Shown: one piece after another, positions 44,784-54,164 of the stretch
Layout: each line of letters opens with the position of its first letter
Position numbering within the stretch: position 1 is the first letter of the stretch
Origin: Symsagittifera roscoffensis
Lineage: Eukaryota > Xenacoelomorpha > Acoela > Convolutidae
Direction of reading: 5' to 3'
Assembly (NCBI RefSeq): GCF_963678635.1
Contig: NC_087067.1
Span: 27,599,547-27,663,546, forward strand
Length of the DNA stretch: 64,000 bases
Translations under genes and position numbers: made by a program
The notes under the pieces: generated by a model
The model's input: only the letters and a program-made list of their open reading frames with translations
What the model was told of the DNA's origin: nothing
The model's database searches: none

Positions 44784-45701
44784 TGTGACATTCGACCAGA
44801 ATGTGCCAAAATGCAATCTCTGCAGAATTCGAATTTTTTGCAGCGAGCCTTCCGGATTAGTGATTTTTAAGGATTAAGAACGTTATTTGGACGGTTGAAC
44901 AAAACGTGAAGGTTGAAGGATTCGGAAATTGCTAATTTTTAAATTTTCGAAGTGATTACGTAACATTTCTGAGAAACGTCAGCAACGGCCATTTTGGCAG
45001 AAAAGCTGAAAAGCAACAGAAGAACGATAGTCGCACTGACGAAAACAACTGAGATTGTGAGAGAAAAATAACAGAGAAAAACAGAAGGACGTTCCGAGTT
45101 GCAACTATTGTGTCGCTACAATAGTTGCAAGGCCGTTGCAGACAACGGTGAAGGGTGGAAGATAGCCTACCGGATTACGAAAAAATCAAGATTAACGAGC
45201 TTGATTCAGTGGATTCAAGAATCCGGAAGGGTTTCGGAACTGAGACTTTTATCCTTTTATATAGACTTTTAGCTTCTTGTCATGTCCTGAATTGAATTTA
45301 ATTAACAACTGGATTCATTTTGGTAAGGATGAGAAGCTAGGAGTTGGGGAAAGGGGTTGATCCATCTTCGATGGAGATGATGATTTTTATCTACTGAACA
45401 AAAACAATAGTAGTATAATAAATAGTAGTAGCCCTGGTTTTAGGAGTGACCTCGTGGTCTGGGGATACTGAGACCCAGCCATGAGCTCACTATTTCTGCA
45501 TGTAATTAAGTTAATTTGAGTGTTTTGACCGAAGCCGAAAGCAGTAACGTTTTTGTCGACCCGTTGTTAGAAAAGACCACCGAAAGTAATGGCTTGGTAG
45601 AGACGGTGAAAAGCATATAAAGCTCTGTTTAGACGTTAGCCATTCGTCTTAGGACTTAGTTTTATTTTCCGTCGATATGTATCTTCCGGGCGAATGTTAC
45701 A
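44784..45701 (+). repeat. 3' LTR of the giant element, 918 bp
   Basis: Same length and ends as the 5' LTR. The roughly 15 substitutions seen by eye include AAGAACG for GAGAACG, AGCAACGG for AGAAACGG, and AGCCATTCGTC for AGCCAGTCGTA. It is followed by AGG and then by family A coding sequence. Confidence 0.95.
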
Positions 45702-46733
45702 AGGGTTACAAACAGACCCGGCATTAATCCTACAAGGAGCTAAGGAGTCTACTACCGTTACATCCCACAAGAGCTGCTTACCATCAGTCCATAGAACGAG
45801 CGTCAAACCGTCTGGTCGCTTCTGATCGGTCCTGTAGAGGTGTCGTGGTTCTAAAACAGGCGGAATTTGAGTAGATGATAGACTCTGCTTTATAAGGGCA
45901 TTCAGATTTGAAGGCCTAGAGAATCTCCCTGCACTTTTGAGGCAAGGAAGACCATGCCAACCATCCTCGGTAACGTCTTTTCCGCACACGCATTTATGCC
46001 GTTCGCATATTTTTGATCCTAATCGAAGTCCTATCGCAATTCTGAGTTGTTGGTTCGACAGTTTTAACCTTAAATTTTTGCACGGGATGACGTTCAACCA
46101 TTGGGAGCCAAATCTATCTTGGAACGCGTTGAACCTTTTTACGTCCGTTGGCTCGAGTCGTAAAATCAAGTCTGCAATTTCGCTGTCAAAAATTGGCTCC
46201 GTCCAACTTTTTTGGATTTCATTTTCCGGAGCCATTTCAATTTTTCCAAGGTCAAACCACCATTTAAGCGCATCATCATAGGTTCCATCCACATGCTCCA
46301 AACCAAAGATTTCGCTCAAGGCATCTTTTGCTCCTACTGCTGAGGCTAAGAAAGCGGGTAAAGCGAGTAGACGAGCGGAAGAAACGCCCAAGCCACCTTT
46401 GGCTGCCGGGAGAACTGCTTGTAAAAACTGGTTATCATCCATTTTCACGTTAGTGACATTGCATAATGAATTTCTTAGTAATGTATCGTTGCGTTCCAAA
46501 AAATCATTTTGCAAAAAACAAGGGCTTGTACGCAAAAAATATAAGAGTTTTGGCATGCTAAAGCAATTTTTCAGGAGGTAAAAACCATAATGGGCGTCTA
46601 GTTTGTCAATGACATCCGAGATTTTTTCAAGCTCCTTAATTTTTTTGTCGAGCAATTCTTTTCGGCAAAGTTCGCCGGCAGAGATCCTAAAATGAGGAGT
46701 TCTTCTTGTGTTTTTATTTTTATTTTGGGGCAT
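45702..46733 (-). pseudogene. Family A: linker and restriction-like endonuclease
   Basis: The frame (MPQNKNK start is only the ORF limit, after a frame change) covers KMDDNQFLQAVLPAAKGGLGVSSARLLALPAFLAS, typical of the region behind the RT. Then LRIAIGLRLGSKICERHKC and C-V-C...H-G-L-P-C, a Cys/His knuckle. EPRHLYRTDQKRPDGLTLVL and LLWDVTVVDSLAP follow: RPD and a downstream Asp are the core acids of restriction-like endonucleases that nick the target to prime reverse transcription. The true frame is cut right after SVCNP by the 3' LTR; the few following residues are read from the LTR. Confidence 0.7.
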
Positions 46734-47455
46734 ATTTTTCGAAATTGTGTTAAAATTGAATTATACTGTGTACTAGTAGTCGGTCCCAAAAAACAAAGTT
46801 CACACTTCTCAGTGTTTAAGCTCAGGCCGTAAATTTGTTCCGATTTCAGAATGTTTTTAAGGTCCCGGAGTACTACCTTATAGTCGTCGGCTAAATTCCC
46901 ATCATCTAAATACCAGATGTTAATTTTCGACTCCAACTGTTTGACTAGTGTATGAATTGTTTCCGCAAAAAGGGGTGGGGCTTCAAGATCACCTTGCTGA
47001 GTTCCGTCTTCTGACATTATGATAGAGCTTCCGTAAAAAAGGTAACTAGGTTTACCATACGCGCAATGGGTGTAATTATACAACTCGGGGCGTTTTGAAT
47101 AGACATGATTCAGCATTGTTTCTCTGTTTAAAGAGTTAAAGGCATTCTTAAAATCTAGTTTTAAGAGAACAGTGCATTTTGGATTGTCGTCGCGTTCAAT
47201 TAGGTTTCGAAACGAAGGCGCAGCTATTTCTGCTCCTCGTTTGGTACCGCATCCTACCTGTACGTTTCCGAAAAAATTTTGTCGCTCGGAGAGGGCCTTG
47301 CTTCCAGCGCATTTAGATGCGATACGTCTCAGCGTGTTGCCTATGGCAATCGGTCTCAACCCTCCGTCTATCTTTATGAGGGCGATGAGCTTTGCGCCAA
47401 AAAGGAAAGGTCTTAGTGGTTCGGGTATTTTGAGGTTTATCAGCTTAGTAAGCAA
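46598..47455 (-). pseudogene. Family A: duplicated RT core, copy nearer the endonuclease
   Basis: Second copy of the RT from LTKLINLKIPEPLRPFLFGAK through KLDFKNAFNSLNRETML, WYLDDGNLADD and LGLNTEKCE-like LSLNTEKCELCFLG. The GTQQGD motif is followed by Leu instead of the usual Pro. Both copies share the frame change after LLILGS. It starts in mid-domain and so is not a gene of its own. Confidence 0.7.
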
Positions 47456-47523
47456 TTTCAGAAAATTAAGTCCTGCATTTCAATTAAGGAGCCATTTCAA
47501 TTTTTCCAAGGTCAAACCACCAT

Positions 47524-48033
47524 TTAAGGAGCCATTTCAATTTTTCCAAGGTCAAACCACCATTTAAGCGCATCATCATAGGTTCCATCCACATACTCCA
47601 AACCAAAGATTTTGCTCAAGGCATCTTTTGCTCCTACTGCTGAGGCTAAGAAAGCGGGTAAAGCGAGTAGACGAGCGGAAGAAACGCCCAAGCCACCTTT
47701 GGCTGCCGGGAGAACTGCTTGTAAAAACTGGTTATCATCCATTTTCACGTTAGTGACCTTGCATAATGAATTTCTTAGTAATGTATCGTTGCGTTCCAAA
47801 AAATCATTTTGCAAAAAACAAGGGCTTGTACGCAAAAAATATAAGAGTTTTGGCATGCTAAAGCAATTTTTCAGGAGGTAAAAACCATAATGGGCGTCTA
47901 GTTTGTCAATGACATCCGAGATTTTTTCAAGCTCCTTAATTTTCTTGTCGAGCAATTCTTTTCGGCAAAGTTCGCCGGCAGAGATCCTAAAATGAGGAGT
48001 TCTTCTTGTGTTTTTATTTTTATTTTGGGGCAT
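47524..48033 (-). pseudogene. Family A: RT-to-endonuclease linker, copy nearer the RT
   Basis: Carries AGELCRKELLDKKIKELEKI, HYGFYLLKNCFSMPKLLYFL, GGLGVSSARLLALPAF and the start of the WWFDLGKIEMAP region, identical but for a few residues to the copy in 45702-46733. The duplication breakpoint cuts it after EMAP. Confidence 0.65.
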
Positions 48034-49247
48034 ATTTTTCGAAATTGTGTTAAAATTGAATTATACTGTGTACTAGTAGTCGGTCCCAAAAAACAAAGTT
48101 CACACTTCTCAGTGTTTAAGCTCAGGCCGTAAATTTGTTCCGATTTCAGAATGTTTTTAAGGTCCCGGAGTACTACCTTATAGTCGTCGGCTAAATTCCC
48201 ATCATCTAAATACCAGATGTTAATTTTCGACTCCAACTGTTTGACTAGTGTATGAATTGTTTCCGCAAAAAGGGGTGGGGCTTCAGGATCACCTTGCTGA
48301 GTTCCGTCTTCTGACATTATGATAGAGCTTCCGTAAAAAAGGTAACTAGGTTTACCATACGCGCAATGGGTGTAATTATACAACTCGGGGCGTTTTGAAT
48401 AGACATGATTCAGCATTGTTTCTCTGTTTAAAGAGTTAAAGGCATTCTTAAAATCTAGTTTTAAGAGAACAGTGCATTTTGGATTGTCGTCGCGTTCAAT
48501 TAGGTTTCGAAACGAAGGCGCAGCTATTTCTGCTCCTCGTTTGGTACCGCATCCTACCTGTACGTTTCCGAAAAAATTTTGTCGCTCGGAGAGGGCCTTG
48601 CTTCCAGCGCATTTAGACGCGATACGTCTCAGCGTGTTGCCTATGGCAATCGGTCTCAACCCTCCGTCTATCTTTATGAGGGCGATGAGCTTTGCGCCAA
48701 AAAGGAAAGGTCTTAGTGGTTCGGGTATTTTGAGGTTTATCAGCTTAGTAAGCGATTTCAGAAAATTAAGTCCTGCACTGCAATTCGACTTACTAACAAG
48801 ATCTTTAAAAATTTGAGGAACTATTTTATCAGGACCTGCTGCTGATCCGTTTGGAAAGGACATTATCGCTTTGTATAGGTCGAAATCTGTTACAAAAAAA
48901 CTATCCAATTTTTCTGGATTTGGAGCTGCAAATTTGGCTCGCTGCTGGTGCTTAGACAACAATTTTTGATAGTTATCAGTTGAAAAAGGAGCTATTTTGT
49001 CATCCGAAGCAGCAAGCCTTATTCCTCCCTTTACATTTCCTTCATCGAGCTTACTACTTATTAACTTTATTCTCTGCTCGAGGTCACTCAGAGGCGGGCT
49101 TGAAACTTGGGGATGGGGTTTTGGAAGTGACACGTCATTTGCTCGAATTTTTTTATTTATCAAAGAGCTCATGCTTGTGGTCTGTTTGCGTCCACTTCGT
49201 TTCGGTTGCTCCAAAAAAACAGGAACGACGTTAAAAAAATTAGCCAC
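47898..49247 (-). pseudogene. Family A: reverse transcriptase
   Basis: Frame of 449 codons. After a polar N-terminal part (IKLISSKLDEGNVKGGIRLA) comes FPNGSAAGPDKIVPQIFKDL, the usual RT entry of this family, then LIALIKIDGGLRPIAIGNTLRRI, VLLKLDFKNAFNSLNRETML (first catalytic Asp), DGTQQGDPEAPPLF, and IWYLDDGNLADD (the YxDD-type pair). These enzymes copy their RNA at a nick made by the element's endonuclease. The frame is lost at LLILGS; the next residues, AGELCRKELLDKKIKELE, are in another frame (47524-48033). Confidence 0.8.
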
Positions 49248-49387
49248 TTTGTGACATCTTCTACATTGTAGACGATGTCATTTATTTTGTCCGACAGACT
49301 TTCCGCCAAGGGAACACGCGAGTCTTTTGGTACTCTCTTGAGTACTCGGACATTTGAGATGGCTGTATTAACATAACTGTCTAGCAC
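49169..49387 (-). pseudogene. Family A: N-terminal domain segment
   Basis: About 60 codons (NTAISNVRVLKRVPKDSRVP, LAESLSDKINDIVYN) between the PHD finger and the RT frame. They pass into the RT frame by a frame change in the T-run near 49215-49245. The VLKRVPKxSR and LA-x-x-L-I patterns are common in this family. No separate function known. Confidence 0.5.
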
Positions 49388-49394
49388 TAAATCA

Positions 49395-49583
49395 TTACCT
49401 ATTGTTACCTACATCAACGCATAAAGGACACTGAAACCATTGGGTTTTCTTAGAGTCGCTCAGAGAAATATTTACACAACTGATATGATACCAACTAGAA
49501 CAACAATCACATCTAATCCAATTTATCAGTCCTGAAGGTTTTAAGCAATCTTTGCTTGTGCACTCTTTGTTGTTTTTCCTCAT
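49395..49583 (-). pseudogene. Family A: PHD-type zinc finger at the N-terminus
   Basis: 62 codons: C and C in KECTSKDCLKP, then WIRCDCCSSWYHISC and WFQCPLC. The C4-H-C3 spacing, with W-Y-H before the second half, is that of PHD fingers, which usually bind histone tails. PHD fingers occur in several metazoan non-LTR elements and may guide target choice. ATG at 49583; a stop lies at 49395 before the next domain, so this copy is broken. Confidence 0.65.
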
Positions 49584-49962
49584 CTTGACGCAGCATAAAG
49601 GTTAAAAAAAAGGATTTTGACTGGACTTTAGGGGACTGAACTAACCCATGATAAGCGGTTAGTGGGAATTTTACAAATCAGCAAATAAAAAAAAAGACAA
49701 CTAAATTAATTTAAATTTTAAAATCGAATTATAAAAATCAAAAACAAGGAACAATCTCACCCGAGCTCAGTAGGTCCAGCAGCGCACCACCAGACTCCTC
49801 AAGCCAGTTCCAGTTTCCCACCTCCCCACCAGAAAGCCACCTGTCTCTAAAATCTCTCAGAGGGCGCTCCACATACAGGCACAAACATAGAAGCTACGGG
49901 CATGCTATTTAATAAGTTTATCACAACAATTAGGCTAAAAGAAAAAAATAACTAGAAAAAGA
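49584..49962. other. Non-coding: family A 5' region
   Basis: Upstream of the PHD finger. No coding. Probably the 5' untranslated part of family A up to its junction with the LINE derivative at about 49963. Confidence 0.4.
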
Positions 49963-50132
49963 TCAATTGAAATGATATAAAAACAAGCGAATTTTAGAGC
50001 AAAAGTTGGATAATGGCAATTAACTGGTTGAATAGTCTTTTTTAAGTTAAATAACAATTATAAAAATAACAAAGGATTTAGGAATATAATCTAAGAGTTC
50101 GCATAAATTCCAGTCATTGCATTGTTCATAGT

Positions 50133-50500
50133 TTAGTTTTCAGTTAAAAGTATAAGTTTCTTCAGGTCTCTACAGTTGTTAAATTCGCAAAAAAAGCGCC
50201 AAGTGCATGTATCTGATTCGTTATAGCGAGTTTTGAAAAACTTTGCGTACATTCATAGAACTCTGTTTTTGCATTCTGGGTCAAACAATATGTCACATTT
50301 GAAGTATTCGTAGTACAGATCAGCAAGACGACATGCCCGAAACCAGAAATCCGACTCGCACTTCTTCAGACGCATTTTCCTGCAGACGAATATTCGTGTC
50401 ATTTGAGCTCTTCGGTTTCCAACTTCAGTGATGCTTACATGGCTTCTCCAGTCGAGTTCAACTTTTCCAGCTAATTTTTTGCAAACAGCACTCCAACATG
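50133..50500 (-). pseudogene. LINE ORF2 C-terminal tail
   Basis: On the - strand: ELDWRSHVSITEVGNRRAQM, the helix KMRLKKCESDFWFRACRRAD, FKCDILFDPECKN, TWRFFCEFNNCRDLKKLILL and a stop at 50133. The Cys residues suggest a zinc-binding tail. It follows the microsatellite directly, so the RT between linker and tail has been lost. Confidence 0.5.
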
Positions 50501-50579
50501 AAGCTCTTGGTATAGAGACAAAGGAAGGATGTTAAGTTTTACGAGTTTGTCTTTATAGGAGATATGGCTATTGCTTGTC

Positions 50580-50680
50580 AACATACACATCCACATTCAT
50601 ATATGCATACATACATACATTCATACATACATTTCTACATTTACAAACACATACTTTTTTACATGCGGACATATATACAT
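50580..50680. repeat. (CATA)-rich microsatellite, left LINE copy
   Basis: Imperfect CATA/CATT units at the place of the missing RT. The inverted partner (GTAT/TGAATG units) lies at about 61838-61930. Confidence 0.7.
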
Positions 50681-50883
50681 TCATAGCTTGTAGATGACTA
50701 AATGTAGTACCGTCCGAAAAAGTTTCTTTTTGCACAGTCGTTCTGCTTTCCCAACATTGGCTTTTCGTTGGAAAACTGATTGAAAAAATATCTTTAACAA
50801 TTTAACTTTTTGAGCGTCTGCATTGGCTGTTTTTTGATCTAGGAAGATCTCTGAAGGGATCGTGCTAGACTTGATGATCGATT

Positions 50884-51213
50884 TCAGATATCGTTGAATT
50901 TCCCATTCTCAAAAAGCAGTTTTGCTTGGAGATGCTGGTTATTCTGAAGGGACACTGTTAGTTCAGTTTGCAGACTTTCAATTTTGCCTTTGTTCGATGG
51001 GGTAGGTTTTCGATGATTTTTAATTTGGAGTGTATCTAATTTCTTGATAAGTTTGGAGGAATCGCTTCCCACCCAAGAAGCTAGTTCAAACCTGTGTTTT
51101 GTAGTGATTGGTAGCAGGTTCTGTAGTAACCACTCGTACAAATGATCGAGCATCAGTTCAACGTTGCTCAAGCGGAATGGTTGGAAGGGATGTTGATGAA
51201 TGAATTCATTCAC
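50884..51213 (-). pseudogene. LINE ORF2 linker between endonuclease and (missing) RT
   Basis: Codes for FIHQHPFQPFRLSNVELMLD, YEWLLQNLLPITTKHRFELA and SWVGSDSSKLIKKLDTLQ. This is the F-P-x-C/R-x-SNV, W-L, P-x-T-x-HR-x-x-L-x-x-WV segment found just after the endonuclease in CR1-like LINEs. It ends FENGKFNDI, beyond which the RT would be expected but is absent. Confidence 0.6.
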
Positions 51214-51879
51214 TTTTTCCCAGTTTGCTTTCTTCTTATACGCAAAAAAGCCAGAACCTAGTTTTTGTTTGATGGCTGGTGTCTTTTCATGAACAGGTCG
51301 TTAGTCAAATGAGACTTTGGCATGGAGTGGCAAAGATCGGAACTGATTAAACTACTCAAAAGGTTGTCAATTTTCACGCTGGTGGCAAAATGCGGTTTGT
51401 TACTAAGGAGAACGTCTAGTGATTGTCCATCAGGGGTTTTTATTAGTTGTTGGAAGTTTGACTAACAGAGTTCGTCAAGGATTGACTGCTCATCTAGAGA
51501 ACTTGAAGTCTTTGACGGCCAGTGTGCACAGTTAAAATTTATATCTGCAACTATATACGAACAAATTTCAATTTATTCAAATTGCTTACGCCTCAAGAAT
51601 TTTAGGAGTTCGACTAGATCTGAGATGTCCCATGTGTAGGTACTGTTTGAAGGAGCGCTGTAGTTGCAGCAAATTATAATCGGCTTGTTCCGGGATATGC
51701 GGATGATAACACAGTTTTGAAACGCGGAATTGAAATGGCTACCTGGATTGTTACGGTTTACTGCTATAAGTACGCCACCATGTTTTGTTCAGCCTTTGTC
51801 ACTCGGTCTGTCATATCGGTGAATAAGGTAGCTTGTCAGAAGAAAAGCAGCGTCGCCGATGCTTTCTGTCAACCAGGTT

Positions 51880-52598
51880 TCAGTTAGGTAGATGACTTGA
51901 TAAGCGTTTTTTTACTTGGACAGCATTAGAAAAGGTTGTCCGCCGTTGATACTCAAGAATACTTCTGACATTGTAAGCAAGGATATTTATTGTCGCTGCT
52001 AGTCGACTGGGTGCTTCGGGATCTGGAATTTTCTCTTTTATCCACTTTCCACCTTTCCGAATGTACTGAGTTTCCTCGTGGACTCTTATGTCCTTTCTGT
52101 CTACAGATTTGTCGCTGATAAGTTGCCTTCTTCTGACGAGGGCAAAGTTTTCGTGATCAGCTTCTTCCTTCGTCAGTTGTCGGTTGAGGAAAATTGGTTG
52201 AGGGGATTTTTTCAGTTCTCTCGCAGACAGCAAAATCATTCGTCGTTGGTATGCATTGGGCACTTTTAATAGGATTGTTCTTGTCTTGTTCTCGTCATAT
52301 CGACCCAGGCGTATGACATCGCCAATTGAGGCACTGACATCCATATGCGTCAACACTTTTCGAACTTCGGCGAGATCGTGTTCTTGGCGCAATCTAGCTT
52401 CCTTCTCCGTTGATTCAAGGATTCCTCGTATGCGAATGCCATCGAGTTCCTTGGCGGGTTTCGGTGGCGATTTTGGCGACTGGTAATTAAGCTAGGTTGG
52501 GTTGGATAATCTGAATCAGGTTGTTTTGTGGTTATCAGCGTTTTGATTTCGGTCACTGTTTTTTTGAGGTCAGTCATTTCGTTTTCCAGGGTTTTCAT
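51880..52598 (-). pseudogene. LINE ORF2 N-terminal region and start of APE endonuclease
   Basis: 52598-52350 gives a coiled-coil segment (MKTLENEMTDLKKTVTEIK). After a frame change, 52392-51880 gives SIGDVIRLGRYDENKTRTIL, YQRRMILLSARELKKSPQPI and FALVRRRQLISDK. Then INILAYNVRSILEYQRRTTF follows, the Asn-containing first motif of LINE apurinic-like endonucleases. The order (RNA-binding-like region, QPIFxNRxLT, RRRxL, then N-x-x-A-x-N-x-R-S-I) is that of ORF2 starts in CR1-like elements. Multiple stops follow. Confidence 0.6.
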
Positions 52599-52689
52599 TT
52601 AAGTTTCTCGAAGTTCTTTAGAGGTTGTAGTTTCATGGGCAGCTTGTGGCAGATTATCTTGACGTTTTTCTTAGACGCATTTGCTGCAT

Positions 52690-52842
52690 ATCAGTAGAGC
52701 ATTTTTTCCTAAGGCTGGTACTCCAATAACAGCGGCTTCCTTTAGACCAGTGCAGTCTTCATCAGGTGCATTCGACAACCACAGCAGAAGCAGTCGAAAG
52801 GGCTTTCATTTTTGACCCGATTTCGGGTGTTATGTTTAGACA
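52690..52842 (-). pseudogene. LINE: Cys-rich PHD-like finger remnant
   Basis: The - strand reads PFDCFCCGCRMHL and, through a few frame changes, a C-T-G-L-K...L-x-C-S-K-C pattern. It is a decayed finger ahead of ORF2, as in PHD-bearing CR1-like LINEs. No intact frame. Confidence 0.4.
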
Positions 52843-52924
52843 TGTTCAAAGGTGCTCAGAGCCAGAGACTCGATGAGCACGCCTGTTGAGATTTTAGGTT
52901 TAAAACTCAGATTTGGGTAACTGT

Positions 52925-53506
52925 TTAGAATTTTCGTCGTTTAGCTTCGCGCTTCTCGCCAGCCGTTCGACGCATAGTGCCACGTGTTTTGAAGATTCTT
53001 TTGAAGTTGGGAAAATAGTGCAGCACAGTAGCTAAAGTCGTCGACTCTATGTCAGCAGCCTGGTGCAGTTTTCGGTATTCGGCAATTAACGATTCGTCAA
53101 TTCTTTCGGAAGCACTGATAATGTAATTGGCCTCGTCGATGACGTAACAGTCTAATGAATTTAGAAGATTGTCAAATATCTAGGAAGCACCTTTGCGTTG
53201 ACAGGTAACGACGCAAAAGAGGTTTGGAATAGTCTCAAGGGTCGCAATCAGTTCTTCGATTGTTTGGGGTATGTTGCCTTTATTAGGGTGCGATGTTATT
53301 GTGTTGTTTAATAAGTCGTGCCAGAGAACAATTTTACAGTTCCTAGGAGGAACTGATGTAAGGTAATTGAGGCAGTAATTTGACGTGCTAGGGTCAAGAT
53401 TCAGGCCAGGGAAAGAGTGAACAGGATTAGCAAACTTATCTTGTTCCGATTGTTCAAGTTTATTGATGGAGTGGTAAAGAGAACAAGCAGCTACTATTTT
53501 GATCAT
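52925..53506 (-). pseudogene. LINE ORF1-like protein
   Basis: Frame of about 194 codons with one internal TAG at 53180. It includes PPRNCKIVLWHDLLNNTITS, ELIATLETIPNLFCVVTCQR, then LDCYVIDEANYIISASERID and a basic end (RRTAGEKREAKRRKF). The hydrophobic strand plus HDLLNN is reminiscent of frames seen beside LINE ORF2s in other invertebrates; an esterase-like role is possible but not supported by a full motif. The start at 53506 is only the first ATG of the track and the real start may be further upstream. Confidence 0.45.
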
Positions 53507-53510
53507 ACGA

Positions 53511-53898
53511 TATAGAGACTAAGAAAAATAAATAAATAAACAAAACTGGAATGAACTCAGCTGATTGGGAATTGGGATGGTGAACACAGCAAGTCGGGAG
53601 CCGTCCAGAGTGTCGTTTTACCCAGTGTCCAGTGATAAGTAATCCAAAAAATACCGTCGTGATCAAATTTTTCAACAACTCAACATTGACTATTGCCCCT
53701 TCTATTCATTCTTAACTATTTTCAATTACCACAGAAAATTGACAAGTAAATTAAAAACCCAACTTATTTTTCTTTAAAAATTCCTCAAATCACTACGGTA
53801 CGCTGTTCCAGCAGACAAAATCAACTCTCTGAGAATTTTCTTACGTGTTTATGCTGAAAAAAGTGCCAAAGCCTTTTTTGAATAAAAAAAATTAATTC
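53511..53898. other. Non-coding, LINE 5' flank
   Basis: No supported gene. AT-rich spacer between the LINE derivative and the second family A remnant. It has no counterpart in the right arm of the inverted duplication. Confidence 0.35.
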
Positions 53899-54164
53899 TT
53901 TAGTTTAAGGTGCATGTTTTGCAAGGGAGATTCTTATGTTAAATGAAACTATCTGCACTGGGTTGCTCGGTACATGTTCTCAAGTTCCTACAGAGCTTAT
54001 TACGAAAAAACTCAAGATCGATTTGGAAAAACTCTTGGATCGTTTTGTAAAAAGACTTTGAGCGTTTTGTAAATATTGTAAGAAAACTTTTACAATCAAT
54101 TAATGTAAATAACGACAATACATCAATTTACAAATGTGATTTACAACAAATCGTACCCATTTTG

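Larger units (their letters stand above)
19248..45701 (+). mobile_element. Giant Ty3/gypsy-type LTR retrotransposon, 26.45 kb, with two long accessory frames
   Basis: Bounded by 918-bp direct LTRs. Order: LTR, 2.7-kb leader, gag with two zinc knuckles, protease (DTGA), RT (YVDD), RNase H, integrase (HHCC and D,D-35-E), a macro-like domain, a long SGNH-hydrolase frame, a second long frame of unknown type duplicated in tandem, polypurine tract and LTR. RT before integrase and the GPF motif place it in Ty3/gypsy. Typical members are 5-10 kb; about 9 kb of extra coding plus the leader makes this a giant. The LTRs differ at about 15 of 918 sites by eye. Ten in-frame stops and four frame changes make this copy defective. 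No env-like protein is seen. Confidence 0.9.
46228..48785 (-). repeat. 1.26-kb tandem duplication inside family A, offset 1300
   Basis: 46228-47485 recurs at 47528-48785 with only about nine differences noticed (for example QQGD-L versus QQGD-P in the RT). Between the copies a 40-bp piece starting GGAGCCATTTCAATTTTTCC is present twice more (47487-47526 and 47527-47566). Confidence 0.85.
45702..49583 (-). mobile_element. Family A non-LTR retroelement, 5' and central part
   Basis: Read on the - strand: PHD-type zinc finger, N-terminal domain, reverse transcriptase, then CCHC and restriction-like endonuclease, cut at 45702 by the giant element and continued at 19247. The order RT then a C-terminal Cys/His knuckle and RPD...D endonuclease is that of R2/NeSL-type non-LTR elements in the broad sense; the exact clade is open. 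The RT-to-linker part is duplicated in tandem, and at least two frame changes occur, so the copy is dead. Confidence 0.7.
49963..53510 (-). mobile_element. LINE derivative (PHD/APE-endonuclease type) without RT, left copy
   Basis: On the - strand: an ORF1-like frame, a PHD-like finger, an APE-type endonuclease region, a linker, a (CATA)-rich microsatellite (about 50580-50680) where the RT should be, and the conserved C-terminal tail. The layout resembles CR1-like LINEs. An inverted copy lies at 60525-62560 and shows the same missing RT, so the deletion is older than the duplication. Confidence 0.6.

Noticed and set aside
50580-50680. CRISPR-like array
   Set aside because: Units are tetranucleotides (CATA/CATT) without spacers; it is a microsatellite in an animal genome.
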